Positions 11,797 to 22,081 of a DNA stretch of 64,000 bases are shown piece after piece. The position numbers and the translations under genes are program-made. Below the pieces are notes generated by a model. The model made no database searches, had not been told where the DNA came from, and saw only the letters and a program-made list of their open reading frames with translations. This DNA comes from Conchocele bisecta (lineage: Eukaryota; Mollusca; Bivalvia; Lucinida; Thyasiridae), in NCBI GenBank assembly GCA_029237695.1, contig CM055272.1, positions 29,770,791-29,834,790 on the forward strand, written 5' to 3'. Positions within the stretch are counted from its first letter, which is position 1. The number at the start of each line of letters is the position of its first letter.

Positions 11797-13101
11797 ATGA
11801 TGCCAAACGGTTCTTGTGAATGTAGTAAGACTGAGTTGGATGTTCAATCAGTACCTCCAACCATGACTGCTGTGCATGAAAGTCAATGGATTGAACATTT
11901 TCCGATTTCCTCTCTCAACAATAATGCTCCAATAGAATTTGTTATTCCACCACAAACAGATAAATGGACAGATTTATCTCAATCTTACATGTATTTGAAA
12001 TTGAAAATTTTAAAAATAGATAATACTGTATTAGACGCAAATGATAATATTACACCAGTTAACAATTTCTTTCATAGTATCTTCAGTAACATTGATTTAT
12101 ATCTAAACAATAAACTGATAACAAATAATTCTGATACATATCCTTTTCGGGCATATTTAGAAAATCTTTTGTCATATAACGCTGAATGTAAATCAACACA
12201 ATTAGCTGCTAGTGAAATGTGGATGAAAGATACCGCCGGTAAATATGAGATTGTTGACATTGCAGGTGCAAATTTAGGTCTTAATAAGAGGAATTCATTT
12301 ATTTCTGGGAGTAAAGTAATCGAACTTCAAGCACGCTTGCATTTGGATTTATTTTTACAAGAAAAATATTTACCCAATGGAATTGAAATTAGAATAAGAC
12401 TCAAAAGAGCATCGTCAAAGTTTTGTTTAATAGGAGGCACTGACGCACCAGAGACAAAAATAGATTTTGAAAATGTTTGTTTCAATGTAAGAACTGTTGA
12501 GCTATTACCTGCTGTGTCCAATGACATGAACAGACTCATAGCTCAAAAGAATATGAAAATTCCTATACGTAGAGTAGAAGTCAAAACATTCACAATTGCA
12601 ACTGGAATGCGCTCAAAAATAGAAGATCATCTTTTTCAGGGGCAATTACCAAAACGGATATTCATTGGCATGGTTGATAATGCTAGTTTCAATGGTGAAT
12701 ACGCAAAAAAATCCATTCAATTTTCATCATTTTAATCTATCAAAAATTGATGTAAATTGTAATGGTCATGGTATTTTCAACCGTCCATTTGAGCCAGATT
12801 TTGAACATAAATTGTATCTTAAATCATACATGTCTTTGTATCAAGTTGTGTCTTCACTAGGTCAAAACAAATCATTTGATATTACTAGAGATGAATATGT
12901 AAATGATATTGTTTGTGGGGATATGACTTGACACTGACCAAGGCAGCGAAGAGGGACACCTACACCCTATAAGAACTGAAATCTACGCCTTGAGCTTCAG
13001 TTTGCCAGAGCACTTGAAAAAGTCATCAATGTCATAGTGTTCTCAGAGTTTGATAACCAGATTGAAATAAATAGTCTTCGTGAAGTGATCACCGACTATT
13101 A
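11797..13101 (+). pseudogene. Polinton major capsid protein (double jelly-roll), frameshifted
   Basis: This gene would form the icosahedral shell. From ATG 11797 a 300-codon frame carries family landmarks: TMTAVHESQWIEHFP, IPPQTDKWTDL, NNFFHSIFSNIDLYLNNKLI, TYPFRAYLENLLSYN and FLQEKYLPNGIEIRIRLKR. An A7 run near 12703-12709 marks the first frame change. The protein continues as FEHKLYLKSYMSLYQ and FDITRDEYVN to a stop at 12929-12931. Further downstream, stretches similar to the conserved C-terminus (EEGHLHPIRTE; EKVINVIVFSEFDN) continue in shifted frames to TAA 13099-13101. At least three breaks make it non-functional. It lies 8 nt after the basic protein and upstream of the protease. Confidence 0.88.
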
Positions 13102-13167
13102 ACATTGGACAATTATGAACAAAACAAATCCTAAAAAGTAACTTATTGGTGAAATCAACATCCAAAG

Positions 13168-13755
13168 ATGGAAACCATCGAATTACAACACATTCTGGAT
13201 CGAGAAATATGGGTGAAGAGATTAAACGGAATAGTATGCCCAAAAGACAAGCTACCAAATCACAGACCATTAGACGTCCAGGCGTACATAATCAACACGG
13301 ATAATTCTGATCAACCTGGAAAACATTGGATAGCCATTGTATTTGACCAGAAGAATGAAGCCATCTACTTTGACTCCTATGGATTACCACCACTACATGC
13401 AGAAATATTGTCTTTCTTGACAAACAATTCTACGAAATGGACATTTAACAAACAGAGACTACAAAGTGTATTCAGTACAACATGTGGAAAATACTGTGTG
13501 TTTGTGTTGATTGCAATTGCAAGAGGAAATACTCTGCGTCTCTGTATTCAACAAACATTCAGTTCATCAGATTACTTCAAGAATGATAGGACTATAACGA
13601 TCTGGTTCAAACATCACTTTGGAACACCACTCTACGAAGGACCTCAACAAAGTTCAACATCTGCCGGGTGTCAATGTTGTAAACCACAACAATATCATCA
13701 TGCCATGTCTTTGCATTTTCCAAAATTACTTCATGTTGCAAATATGTTAACATAA
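13168..13755 (+). CDS. Polinton adenain-like cysteine protease
   Basis: This is an intact 195-codon frame for the maturation protease (clan CE, adenovirus protease/Ulp1-like) that cleaves capsid precursors. Catalytic residues can be placed: His53 in GKHWIAI, Asp69 in YFDSYG, Gln99 seven residues before the nucleophile, and Cys106 in TTCGKYC. This spacing matches the family. The start at 13168 gives the usual N-terminus (METIELQHIL, then CPKDKLPNHRP). The tail has a Cys-rich CQCC motif. It is the only enzyme gene of the element without a visible defect. This suggests the element decayed recently, or that this small gene escaped mutation by chance. Confidence 0.9.
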   Translation: METIELQHILDREIWVKRLNGIVCPKDKLPNHRPLDVQAYIINTDNSDQPGKHWIAIVFDQKNEAIYFDSYGLPPLHAEILSFLTNNSTKWTFNKQRLQSVFSTTCGKYCVFVLIAIARGNTLRLCIQQTFSSSDYFKNDRTITIWFKHHFGTPLYEGPQQSSTSAGCQCCKPQQYHHAMSLHFPKLLHVANMLT

Positions 13756-13835
13756 TATTGCATGTACTTTTGTAAAGATCAAATATAAATACCATATCTG
13801 GTCTATAATTCCATGTTGTAAATATGTTGTTGTTC

Positions 13836-13841
13836 AATAAA
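13836..13841 (+). terminator. Poly(A) signal after the protease gene
   Basis: AATAAA lies about 80 nt downstream of the protease stop, a plausible 3' end for the Polinton late transcript. There is no further support. Confidence 0.45.
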
Positions 13842-13859
13842 ATATTGTTAAAACTTTAC

Positions 13860-14252
13860 ATATCTTGTATTCAATTTTTCCCACTATAAATTGAAAAATA
13901 CCAATTAAATTGAAAAATACCAATATATTGATTTACAATCAATATTTATTTTCATTAACTTTTGTCAATATTAGAGTTGTCAGAAGTGGATGAAAAATAT
14001 TTCTAGGATATTTTCATATGTATTTGATAATATTGGAGTTGTCAAAAATATTTGAAAATTATATACAGAACAGTATACCCCTAAATGTTCAAGGTGGTAC
14101 TATGGCGTAATACAAGAAGTTTACACCCCGGATAAAATTCACGAATCTCCATCAAAAAGCTTCAGGGGTGTCACTATGGCGTGGTTTTATACCACTATAG
14201 AGTAATACAAGAAGTTTCCACCCCTGATAGTGGGAGTAATAAGGGGTGCCAC
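13860..14252. other. AT-rich gap with degenerate repeats
   Basis: No gene is seen. TTGAAAAATACCAAT occurs twice near 13890-13925, and AGAGTTGTCA / GGAGTTGTCA recurs at 13972 and 14034. From about 14092, GGTACTATGGCG/GGTGTCACTATGGCG words match the sequence flanking the next hairpin and look like MITE debris. Confidence 0.5.
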
Positions 14253-14336
14253 CTATGGTACGGTTTTTTAACATGTGTATTTTCCATAGATAAAATTGTC
14301 TATGGAAAATACACATGTTAAAAAACCGTACCATAG
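14253..14336. repeat. Perfect 38-bp inverted repeat (hairpin)
   Basis: The arms at 14253-14290 and 14299-14336 are exactly complementary and separated by an 8-nt loop (TAAAATTG). The sequence begins CTATGGTACGG and ends CCGTACCATAG. The same CTATGG...GGTGTCACC words occur just upstream, so this is probably a small foldback element or the terminal region of the mariner-type element that follows. Confidence 0.95.
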
Positions 14337-14357
14337 TGTCACCCATTACTACTGAGC

Positions 14358-14795
14358 AGCAATGGCGTTATTGGACCTTATTTCTTCGAAGAGCAAGGCG
14401 AAACCCAAACTGTGTCAACAGACAGGTACCTTCATATTCTGAAAGGAAAATTTGTTCCAGAATTGACCAGAAGAGGATACGATACATCTGATGTATGGTT
14501 TCAGCAAGACGGCGCTGCACCACATACCGCGTTTGACGCGATCAGTTGGATTGACAATTCGTTTGGCAACAAAGTAATATCGCTCAAAACACTTATTGAA
14601 TGGCCCCCACGCTCACCATACCTCAGCCCATTGGACTTCTTTATCTGGGGTCACCTTAAGGAGAGAGTATATTCTCCCAGACCAACAAATATAAAGGAGA
14701 TGAAGACAGACATTGCGCGAGAGACGAAGAAGATAAGCTCGGAGACTTGCAATGCTTGGACTGGTTATCCGGAGGTGGTCTTTAGCACAGGTTAG
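14358..14795 (+). pseudogene. Tc1/mariner-superfamily transposase fragment
   Basis: This open fragment encodes the C-terminal half of a DDE transposase. It contains GVIGPYFFE, then WFQQDGAAPHT with the second catalytic Asp, then WPPRSPYLSPLDFFIWG with the third acidic residue (Asp), and LKERVY. The N-terminal DNA-binding domain and the first catalytic Asp are absent, because the frame begins directly after the hairpin at 14336. No Met start exists near its left end. It is a truncated relic. Confidence 0.85.
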
Positions 14796-14970
14796 ACTGT
14801 ATACTTATAGCTACATTTATTCATAAGATGTGTTACAGTGCAACACTACGAAACCGAACAACCTGGGACCCTATTGTGTATTTAAATGTGTTTCAGTGTA
14901 ATTTATGTCATTGTTCCATATGATTATAACAGAAAAATGGCCAAAAAAATGTCTATCGAGTGCTTAATTA
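14796..14970. other. Short non-coding spacer
   Basis: Nothing recognisable is seen between the transposase relic and the next MITE. Confidence 0.4.
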
Positions 14971-15040
14971 CAGCGGAACCTCTCTAAACCGGACACGCTG
15001 GGGACATCCCATGGTGTCCGGTTTAGAGTGCCACCGCTGT
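14971..15040. mobile_element. pogo-type MITE (CAGTGGAACCTCTCTAAACC family), copy 1
   Basis: This is a 70-bp palindrome with arms CTCTCTAAACCGGACAC and GTGTCCGGTTTAGAG. The family recurs at 22635, 26277, 31970 and 54717. The TIR (CAGTGRAACCTCTCTAA) and TA target in the better copies are typical of pogo/Tigger-like elements. Confidence 0.8.
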
Positions 15041-15070
15041 GCTTTCATATACAGAAGGTCCGTTACTGAC

Positions 15071-15316
15071 CAGGGGCCCGTTTCACTAAACTTCGTACGA
15101 CTAAACTGTTCGTAAGTGCAAATCTAGGATAGTCTGGAAATTTCAATTGATGAATTTACATTTATTGAGCATAGGCTGAATATGCAGCATTTGCTCAATA
15201 AATGTAAATCCAGTAATTGTTCACAAGAACGCATTGTTAATTATAAATTTACAGTCTATCATAATTTTGCACTTACGAACATTTTGCCGTACGAAGTTTA
15301 GTGAAACGGGCCCCTG
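15071..15316. mobile_element. Foldback MITE A1 (CAGGGGCCCGTTTCAC ends)
   Basis: This 246-bp element has near-complete self-complementarity. It starts CAGGGGCCCGTTTCAC, continues with ACGACTAAA and GTTCGTAAGTGCAAAT, turns around a GAGCATAGGCTG / TGCTCAATAAATG centre, and ends GTGAAACGGGCCCCTG. Other copies are at 32427 (half), 42013, 47675 and 61994. Confidence 0.9.
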
Positions 15317-15682
15317 CTACCATCTCCCAACATTTGATGAAATAAAGCGCCCGGACGGCGGACAATCGTGTATAATCCGTGACGGCTGGCTGTTTGCAGA
15401 TATTTCAAGTCAGCTCCCCAAACTCTTCGGGAACAGTTTTGAAGTGATATAGGTGTCATAACTGTTCTGAAGTGTTTGGGAAAGTGGCAGGAAAGATCAG
15501 GAAACGACTATAGCCACAGTAAAACGTATTTGATGAAATTACGCAGATGTCCGAAGGTACAAACTCACATGGCGTGTCTCTATACAAAAACGCGCACCTG
15601 CATTCGGATTGTTTCCCTCCGTGTCAATTCTGATTTACAATTTAGGGGTGGACATAAGGGCAACTGTCGACTGCGTTCCCAG

Positions 15683-15931
15683 ACATCCAGTTAATCCTGA
15701 ACGCCAGCGTGAAACAAACCTCGCTCCAATGGACGCTCGGCTCCGTCGGTTATATGACCGGAAGTCTCGTAATCGGCGCCATCTTTGATCGCGTGAACCA
15801 GTTGTTGTTGTTGTCGCTGGCGACGCTGGTAGTGGCGGGAACCAGCGCGGCCCTGCCGTATTGTACCCGGTTCTGGCTGTTTATGGCCATGCGGTTTGTT
15901 GGCGGGCTCTGCGCTGGGGGATGTGACTCGG
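15683..15931 (+). CDS. NaGLT1/MFSD4-like MFS transporter, internal exon
   Basis: This exon encodes IQLILNASVKQTSLQWTL, a glycine-rich membrane helix (GYMTGSLVIGAIFDR, the MFS motif-A region after TM2), a second helix (LLLLSLATLVVAGTSAALPY) and the start of TM4 (FVGGLCAGGCDSG). The acceptor is CGTTCCCAG at 15674-15682 and the donor is G|GTAGGT at 15932. It ends in phase 1, which fits the exon at 27234. Together they restore the family's GGCDSG-to-WG...MQALHF order. The family moves sugars and other small solutes across membranes. One or more upstream exons with the start codon and TM1 are required but were not found. Confidence 0.82.
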
Positions 15932-16020
15932 GTAGGTAACTCTGTCAGTCTAAAATCGCCCCGACACGTATTACCTCCCTTACTTATAAAATAAGCCATG
16001 TGATTTTGTACTGGCCATCT

Positions 16021-16409
16021 GTACGGAGCCCCGCAGGGGAAGTATAATTCTTTGTTTTATTAATTCGTTCCCACGAAATAACACTTCGCTCCCACGAAAT
16101 AACAATTCGCTCGCTCCCTCAATTTAACAATTAATTCCCACGAATTAACAATTCGTTCCCACAAATTAACAGTGCGTTCCCTCAATTTAACAATTCGTTA
16201 CCACGAATTAACAGTTAGTTCCCTCAATTTAACAATTCGTTCCCACGAAATAACAATTCGTTCCAATTGGAACGAATTGTTATATCGTGGGAACGAATTG
16301 TTAATTCGAGGGAACGAATTGTCAATTGTTAAATTGGGGGAACGAATTGTTTATTTCGTGGGAACGAATTAATAAAAAAAAAATCCATGTCCCCTGTGGG
16401 GCTCCGTAC
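16021..16409. mobile_element. TIR element with inverted minisatellite (GTACGGAGCCCC), copy I1
   Basis: The ends are GTACGGAGCCCCGCAGGGG and CCCCTGTGGGGCTCCGTAC, with a ~19-bp TIR. The body is a run of 15-20-bp units of the form AATTCGTTCCCACGAAATAAC and AATTCGTTCCCTCAATTTAAC. Their orientation flips near 16265, so the whole element folds on itself. Related elements are at 33591-37091, 43845-46240 and 51747-52273. Confidence 0.88.
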
Positions 16410-16560
16410 ATTTGCGATATTTCATGAAATATATTTACAGAAAATGCGATATTTTACGTAAATTACTTCAGAAGTTGACACAACTTTCAGAGTTCATGCT
16501 CCCAGCAGCAGCAGTACTCTCAGCATGTACATTTTTGTCGTTTTTGACTGACTTTATTTA

Positions 16561-16962
16561 TCAAGGTGCATGATCACGTGGTTACAACAACAACAACAAC
16601 GTCACCCACTCCAAAGTAAGTATTATTTGATATTGTCCTTACTATGCAACGGATTTTGATGAAATATGGCGCAGCAAACGCGTCTTCATGAGCTGCATCT
16701 GGTGGTCTAGGGATTTTGGCACAGACTTATGTCGTTTTTGCGAAGAATCGATTTACGTGTCGGAGACACGGAAATCGATTTTTCGCAAAAACGACAGAAG
16801 TTTGGGCGAAAATACAGAGACCACCAACACCAAATGCAGCTTAACAAGACGCGTTTGATGCGCCATATATCATCAAAATCCGTTACGTAATAAGGACACT
16901 ATTAAAGAATACGTACTTTGAATCGGTACTTGTTGTTGTTGTTAGTACCACGTGATCATACA
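16561..16962. mobile_element. 400-bp foldback element H1
   Basis: The left end TGATCACGTGGTTACAACAACAACAAC and the right end TTGTTGTTGTTAGTACCACGTGATCA are inverted. Complementarity continues inwards (CGGATTTTGATGAAATATGGCGC; TGTCGTTTTTGCGAAGAA). A second copy lies at 62876-63286. Confidence 0.88.
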
Positions 16963-17115
16963 GTTTGTTTATGGAAATTTGTTAATTTTGTAAATGTATG
17001 TCATGAAATCACGCAGTTGTCGGAAGGTACACAATCTCTCGGCTTGTCTCATATATACAAGTTGTGTGTTGGTAATCGTTTACTATAAGTGAGACGGGCC
17101 ATGTGATTTTGTACC

Positions 17116-17358
17116 TTAACCCTTTCACCCCTAAGTAACTGGAATGGATTTTGATATGCTAATTTTGCAACCAATCCAACCGTCATAAAATGATTTCCAG
17201 ACTAGTCCATTTATGAAAAGTAGGTGTTTTTGTTCTAAAAAATATGAAAATTACTTTCAAAAAGTGCAGATCCTGATGAGACGGCTACGAGCTGGCTCAT
17301 CTGGACCTGCACTTTTGCATAAACACGTTATAGCGGGATTTCCGGTTCAAAGGGTTAA
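17116..17358. mobile_element. piggyBac-type MITE E1 (TTAACCCTTT ends)
   Basis: The element is bounded by TTAACCCTTTCA and CAAAGGGTTAA, consistent with a TTAA target and CCCTTT/AAAGGG termini as in piggyBac-like MITEs. The centre is a palindrome (CAGATCCTGATGAGACGGCT ... AGCTGGCTCATCTGGACCTGC). Relatives are at 18083, 18765, 39590 and 52463. Confidence 0.82.
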
Positions 17359-17489
17359 GAAGATGTGCGATTTTTCATAAATTTACAGAATTTACGATAT
17401 TTTCCGTAAATAAACGTCGAAAGTTTACGGAATGTTCTGCACAAATGCGGAATGGCATTCTGCATTATATTTAGAACTAAAATAGAGAA

Positions 17490-17566
17490 AAAATTTATCG
17501 GGGAATCGAACTCACGCCGAAATACTACGAGCAAATATGGCCGTTGGTTATACATCTCGACAATAT
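17490..17566 (-). ncRNA. tRNA-like sequence on the - strand
   Basis: The - strand reads GTCGAGATGTATAACCAACGG, like a D-arm/A box, followed about 35 nt later by GTGAGTTCGATTCCCC, a good B box. I cannot pair an acceptor stem. It is probably a tRNA-derived SINE head or pseudogene inside the MFS intron. Confidence 0.35.
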
Positions 17567-18082
17567 TTTTGCTGAAAATTACTAGTGTAAACTGTACTAA
17601 AGAACACATATACTGATTTCATTTGTTTTGGTGTAGAATCTTTAATTTGGATTTATTTGGCCAAATTCAAATCAAATATCATATCAAATTCGGCCAGTCG
17701 TTCAATATCAAAAGATTTATTTTCTTATTCAAACTATAAATCAATTCCGTACGTAAAAGCAAAAGATGAAGGTTTTAGAGCCAGTTTTTACCATTTATTT
17801 TATATCCGCACCCCTCTTTTTCGGAACCGTCCAACATTACACATTTGGTCACACCTCACCGTTTGTTGTCCGTCTATACCTGAGTGAGCGGTCACATGTT
17901 ACTGTACACGTAGAAGCGTGCTGCACGACCGCTGTGTAGTTTGGCATGAGCCCGCGGCCGTGGTTAGTATTTCAAGTTTGAAACCAACATTGTCAGTTGA
18001 GTGTGTTCTGTGAACAACTTCGGATATTAGTATAAAATTCACTCTGTGTTTTGGAATTGAATCAACGTTCCTTCATTTGTGT
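17567..18082. other. Intronic stretch without recognised feature
   Basis: An open frame at 17657-17887 has no family signature and no splice context. I see nothing else supportable. Confidence 0.4.
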
Positions 18083-18434
18083 TTAACCCTTTTCAACACC
18101 ACATGCCTGTATAGTGGAATTGACAAACAGTGTAGATCCAGTTGGGCCGGCTCGTGACGAGCCGTCTCATCAGGATCTGCACTTTTTGCAAGTATTTCAT
18201 ATTATTCAGAACAAAAACATCCCCTTTATTTTCCTAAATGGACCAGTCTGAAAATAATTGTGTGAAGATAGGATTGGTTCAAGATTAACACATCAAACAT
18301 CTAGTTCTGAGTACATAACTCTAATTACATTACATTACTGCGTTAATAAGATATAGTGCAACCCGTTGCTTATAAAGCGGAAAACGTGCCGCTAATACAA
18401 ATTCACTCCAGTTACTTATGGTTTAAAGGGTTAA
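18083..18434. mobile_element. piggyBac-type MITE E2
   Basis: The element runs from TTAACCCTTTTCAAC to TTTAAAGGGTTAA, with the family's central palindrome at 18128-18185 (GTAGATCCAGTTGGGCCGGCT). It is longer than E1 because of extra AT-rich sequence in the right half. Confidence 0.78.
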
Positions 18435-18764
18435 ATTTGCAATCGACAAGTGCATTCACTATTACGAACAATGGACTGAAACTTTATGGAATGTAGAATG
18501 AGATATGGACGGATTGCATCTACCTGTAAGAAGATATCAGGTTAGTAAGGCCCCACGTTGACAGAAAGAGTCTTATGGCGTTTATGAAAAACTGTAGCCC
18601 CAGATCAGGGATCTTGGATTATTATAATATTGACCAATCCCACTGAAATTGCATTCCACAAAAGGTAAACTTTTTTTTGTGTAGTTGACTTACATAATAC
18701 CTATAGTATTTCCAATGGTTGGAAACATCGTAAGTCGCTTACGTCAGCCGGTGGCCCAAAGTTA

Positions 18765-18952
18765 TTAACCCTTTCACCCCTAAATAACTTTCAGACTAGT
18801 CCATTTATGAAAAGGGAATATATTTTGTTCTAAAAAATATGAAAATTAGTTTCAAAATGTGCAGATTCTGATGAGACGGCTTGTTACGAGCCGGCTCATC
18901 TGGAACTGTACTGTTTGCATAAACCGCTCTAGCTTTCGTGTTCAAGGGTTAA
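18765..18952. mobile_element. piggyBac-type MITE E3
   Basis: The element is bounded by TTAACCCTTTCACCCC and TTCAAGGGTTAA. It has the central hairpin GATGAGACGGCTTGTTACGA followed by GCCGGCTCATCTGG. It is shorter than E1 through loss of part of the left arm. Confidence 0.8.
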
Positions 18953-19375
18953 ACAGTTGCACGAAACAATATTTATAGCAATGTAGACGTGAGTTCATGA
19001 CTGTCTAGATATAGTCATGATGGCTTACTCTTGTGAAGTGGCATTTTCCTGTGGAATTGTGAAAACAGTGATAAAGTATCAAATTTACATATTTTTAAAT
19101 TAAATAACATGTGGGTTATTTCAATATGCATGTACGTGTAAAAATAGCAGTTGTGAACTATTTTAAGCTTTTATTGTTTATAGCAATAACAAATCAACAA
19201 TATAATGCTGGTGTATGTTTGCAAATGTAAACTAGGGTTCAATCCAAGTCTTTATACAGTTAGATGCCGTATAGTTTCAGTTTTATTGAAAAATATAAAA
19301 TGCCAATAAACAAATAGCAGCCATCACGACCCAACTTGATTGGGCGGTGATGTTCTCGACTAATAACAGTGATAT

Positions 19376-19870
19376 AGCTTAGAAAATCTCAGCTCTACGG
19401 ATGTGTTTACTATTTGGTATCCGTGAGAACAGACCCTTATAGTGTAACATTTAGTCACAATAACAGCCCAATTAGTCCTGGTGTTTTGCTACACAAATGG
19501 GAATAAAATGATAACCAATGTCAAACTATGTATACCTACATGAGTATTATTGGTCTATGAAAGTTTTTCGTTAGACTATGTAGCAAAACGCCAGGACAAA
19601 TTGGGCTGTTATTGTTATTACATGTTACACTATAAGGGTCTCAGCTCTCACGGATACAGAAAATATAAAAGAGAGATGAAATAGTAAGACACATCCAGGG
19701 ATTCCGCTGGGTAAAATAAAAAAATCGCCACTTCGAAAAAAAAGATTTTCTTTTTTTTTTTCGAAAATTGTAATTTTTGTATCGCTAATTGTTTATTTTT
19801 ATCACCAATTGCGAAAGTGGCGATCGCCAGCGGAATCCCTGGACACATCCGTAGAGCTAATATTTTCTAA
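19376..19870. mobile_element. Foldback element K1 with a nested insertion
   Basis: Left-arm words (GAAAATCTCAGCTCTACGGA, ACCCTTATAGTGTAACAT, ACAGCCCAATTAGTCCTGG) are repeated in inverse order on the right (CCAGGACAAATTGGGCTG, ATGTTACACTATAAGGGT, TCCGTAGAGCTAATATTTTC). The right arm is interrupted by the hAT-type MITE at 19696-19841. A shorter relative lies at 19960-20105. Confidence 0.85.
19696..19841. mobile_element. hAT-type MITE, 146 bp, with 8-bp TSD
   Basis: The ends CAGGGATTCCGCTGG and CCAGCGGAATCCCTG are perfect inverted repeats, flanked by GACACATC on both sides (19688-19695 and 19842-19849). The CAGGG terminus and 8-bp duplication are hallmarks of hAT elements. The interior is an A/T-rich palindrome around TTTTCGAAAA. 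The perfect duplication indicates a recent insertion. Confidence 0.93.
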
Positions 19871-19959
19871 ACTAGCAGTGGTAATACTTTCTGGAGGTGT
19901 CTTGTACGTATCTCGGGCATTTAATTGACATAATCTTAATTTGTGATTTTCACTGGAGA

Positions 19960-20105
19960 AATGTAGCTCAGATAATCTCAGCTATACGGGTGCAATTTAC
20001 TGTTTCATCTGTCTTTTATATGTTCTGTATCCGTCTAGCAGAAAGATACAGATAGTATAAAAGATAGATGAAATAGTAAAAGGCATCCGTATAGCTGAAA
20101 TCATT
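19960..20105. mobile_element. Short foldback related to K1
   Basis: ATCTCAGCTATACGGGTGC on the left is inverted as GCATCCGTATAGCTGA on the right, with TTTCATCTGTCTTTTATA / TATAAAAGATAGATGAAA between. It is a compact family member. Confidence 0.8.
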
Positions 20106-20145
20106 TAAGTTAGAAAAAATGGGCGACCCATGTAGATCCAGATCA

Positions 20146-20432
20146 GTAGCCTATTTTATCAACATTGCAAAGTATACTTTGAGGGAGAAATTTTCAATTT
20201 AAGGATAAATTTATTAATTTTTATTATACTGAATTGTTTACATTATCACAGCCATTTTGGCTGTGATAATGTAATAAATTCAGTATAATAATTCTGCATA
20301 CTTTTAATAATCAAATATATGTAGTCGTTAGTTCTATATTAAATAATGCATTTTGGGAAAAATAAATGATTACTCCCTCAAAGTATACTTTGCTAGATAA
20401 GTATACTTTGCAATTTTGATGAAATCGGCTAC
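20146..20432. mobile_element. Foldback MITE B1 (GTAGCCTATTT...AAATCGGCTAC)
   Basis: The ends are GTAGCCTATTTTATCAACAT and GATGAAATCGGCTAC. Next come GCAAAGTATACTTTG blocks, and a central palindrome around TTATCACAGCCATTTTGGC. Copies recur at 47379, 61073 and 62440. Confidence 0.88.
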
Positions 20433-20589
20433 AGACTGTGCATTCGCGCACAGTCTGAACTGGATCTGTTCTGTTCGCCATTCATCAATGCATTCAAGCA
20501 ATATACTGTCTGTTCCACGTTTTGCTGCCGACGAATATTTGGCCATTAAACACACTAAATTACACAAAAAAAGTCACCCTCCCCAAAAA

Positions 20590-20830
20590 CATGTATTTGA
20601 TGAAATTCCATCAAATATTGTTTTTATTGCGAAAAACGATTTACAAAACTTTTCGTTTTTTGATCCTGAAGGATAAAAAACGAATATTTTTGGAAATTGA
20701 CTCCGAAACCTAGCGAGATAGCTTGAAAATGATGTAACTAAGAAAACAAAAGTTATATTTTGAAAATCGGTCCACAAATAAAGAAAATATTTAAAAAAAA
20801 TCTGTTTTTTAACCCCCATGTTAAATTCCT
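20590..20830. repeat. Partial copy of the foldback repeat at 50391-51484
   Basis: GAAATTGACTCCGAAACCTA, GATAGCTTGAAAATGAT and AACTAAGAAAACAAAAGTTA also occur near 50630-50700. This is a fragment of the larger element. Confidence 0.75.
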
Positions 20831-21527
20831 GTAGGAAAATCGTTATAGAACATTGTGTGCCTACTTAGTGGGCGTGTACCTTTAAAACCAACCACCCAGT
20901 ACGTTTGGATGAATGAATTGACCGAGTTGCGTCAAAATACACCATTACCTCTTTGTTGGCATTTTATATTTTGCAATAAAACTAATGATGTATTGTGTTG
21001 TTGCTCCTAACAACACAAACACATGGATTGAAGTCTCGTTTAAATACACGAGCATACTATTGTTGATGTCGAACCATTTGTTAACCAAAATAGCATGATT
21101 TTTCTCAGGTATAATGTAGAGTTTTACATAGTTCAAATGAATTTTGTCAATAAAAATGATAATAAGCTTTTTAATTCGAGAAGCAGTAAAGGCTTACAAT
21201 ATTACACAACTACTATTTAAATGCATGTTGAAATACAACATAAGTTATATTATTTAAAAGAAAAACGTGTAAAATTGATACTTTATCATTTGTTAACCTC
21301 CCACAAGAAAATTCCATTTTACAAAGAGTATGCCATTATGACTGTTTATCAAGGCAGTCACGACTAACCATCACCAACTTGTTTGTTCTTCTGGTTCGTA
21401 TATTCCATCACTGTTGGCACACTATGGTGTACGAACGGGGTCAAAACTAAAATTACAGGTGCACCTATACAGAACAGAACAGAACAGAACAGGTTGTACA
21501 GGTCTACCTGTAACGTATGCAGGTGCA

Positions 21528-21775
21528 GCGCTCCAGATAAGCTGCGTATTTGCGTAAAAACCCAATTAAAATTGCCAAAAACCTCAATTGAAAGCCGAAG
21601 TAGCGAGTATCAAAAAGGAATAACAAATTTGTGGTACTTTATCATGATACAGAAAACAATAACCAGACCACAAATATTGCATATGTTTCTTATTTTCCAT
21701 GAAAACAAATCTTGGTATTTCATTAGAATTGTCTCCAAAGAGACAATTCTAATGAAATGCCACGACATGTTTCCA
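21528..21775 (-). mobile_element. MITE D7 (CAGGGCTCCAGATAAG family), partial, reversed
   Basis: It begins GCGCTCCAGATAAGCTGCG, which is the right end of the family in inverse orientation. It includes the central palindrome TTAGAATTGTCTCC...GGAGACAATTCTAA-like stretch and stops near 21775. It is one arm plus the centre. Confidence 0.82.
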
Positions 21776-21837
21776 TAGGTCTACCTGTATATTTTACTTT
21801 TGACTTTGAAAAATATTGTAAATTTTGTAAACGTATT

Positions 21838-22081
21838 TGTGGCTGTGACTGGAGAAATTGGGCTTATCTGTTATGCGGACCAGTGTTGATCCAGATCAGC
21901 CTGTGCATCCGCACAGTCTGATCAGGATCTGCACTGTTCCGCCACTTCCATCAATAAAACAGCCGTCCCGCTTCGAACAGACAATATAGATGATTTCCAG
22001 GCTACATGAGTGCTCTATTTGATCAGGAACTACATTGGTCACAACTCCCATATAAGCCCCATTTCTCCAGTCACAGCCACA
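21838..22081. mobile_element. MITE G1 (TGTGGCTGTGACTGGAGAAAT ends)
   Basis: The left end TGTGGCTGTGACTGGAGAAA and the right end TTTCTCCAGTCACAGCCACA form a ~20-bp TIR. The interior has a hairpin core GATCCAGATCAGCC...GTCTGATCAGGATCTGCACTG. Copies are at 33322, 42573 and 43051. Confidence 0.9.

Larger units (their letters stand above)
6780..13860 (+). mobile_element. Polinton/Maverick (adintovirus-like) element, partial and decayed
   Basis: Six genes lie in the same orientation in the order typical of the Polinton structural module: rve integrase with chromodomain, a small two-helix membrane protein, penton/minor capsid, a small basic protein, double-jelly-roll major capsid protein and adenain-like protease. 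Gene ends overlap or nearly touch (ATGA overlap at 7661, 2-nt spacing at 11386/11389), as in a compact viral genome. No PolB or packaging ATPase is visible, and neither terminal inverted repeat is seen. The left end lies in the gap, and the right end fades into AT-rich DNA after about 13860. Four of the six genes carry frameshifts or stops, so the copy is a fossil. Confidence 0.9.
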
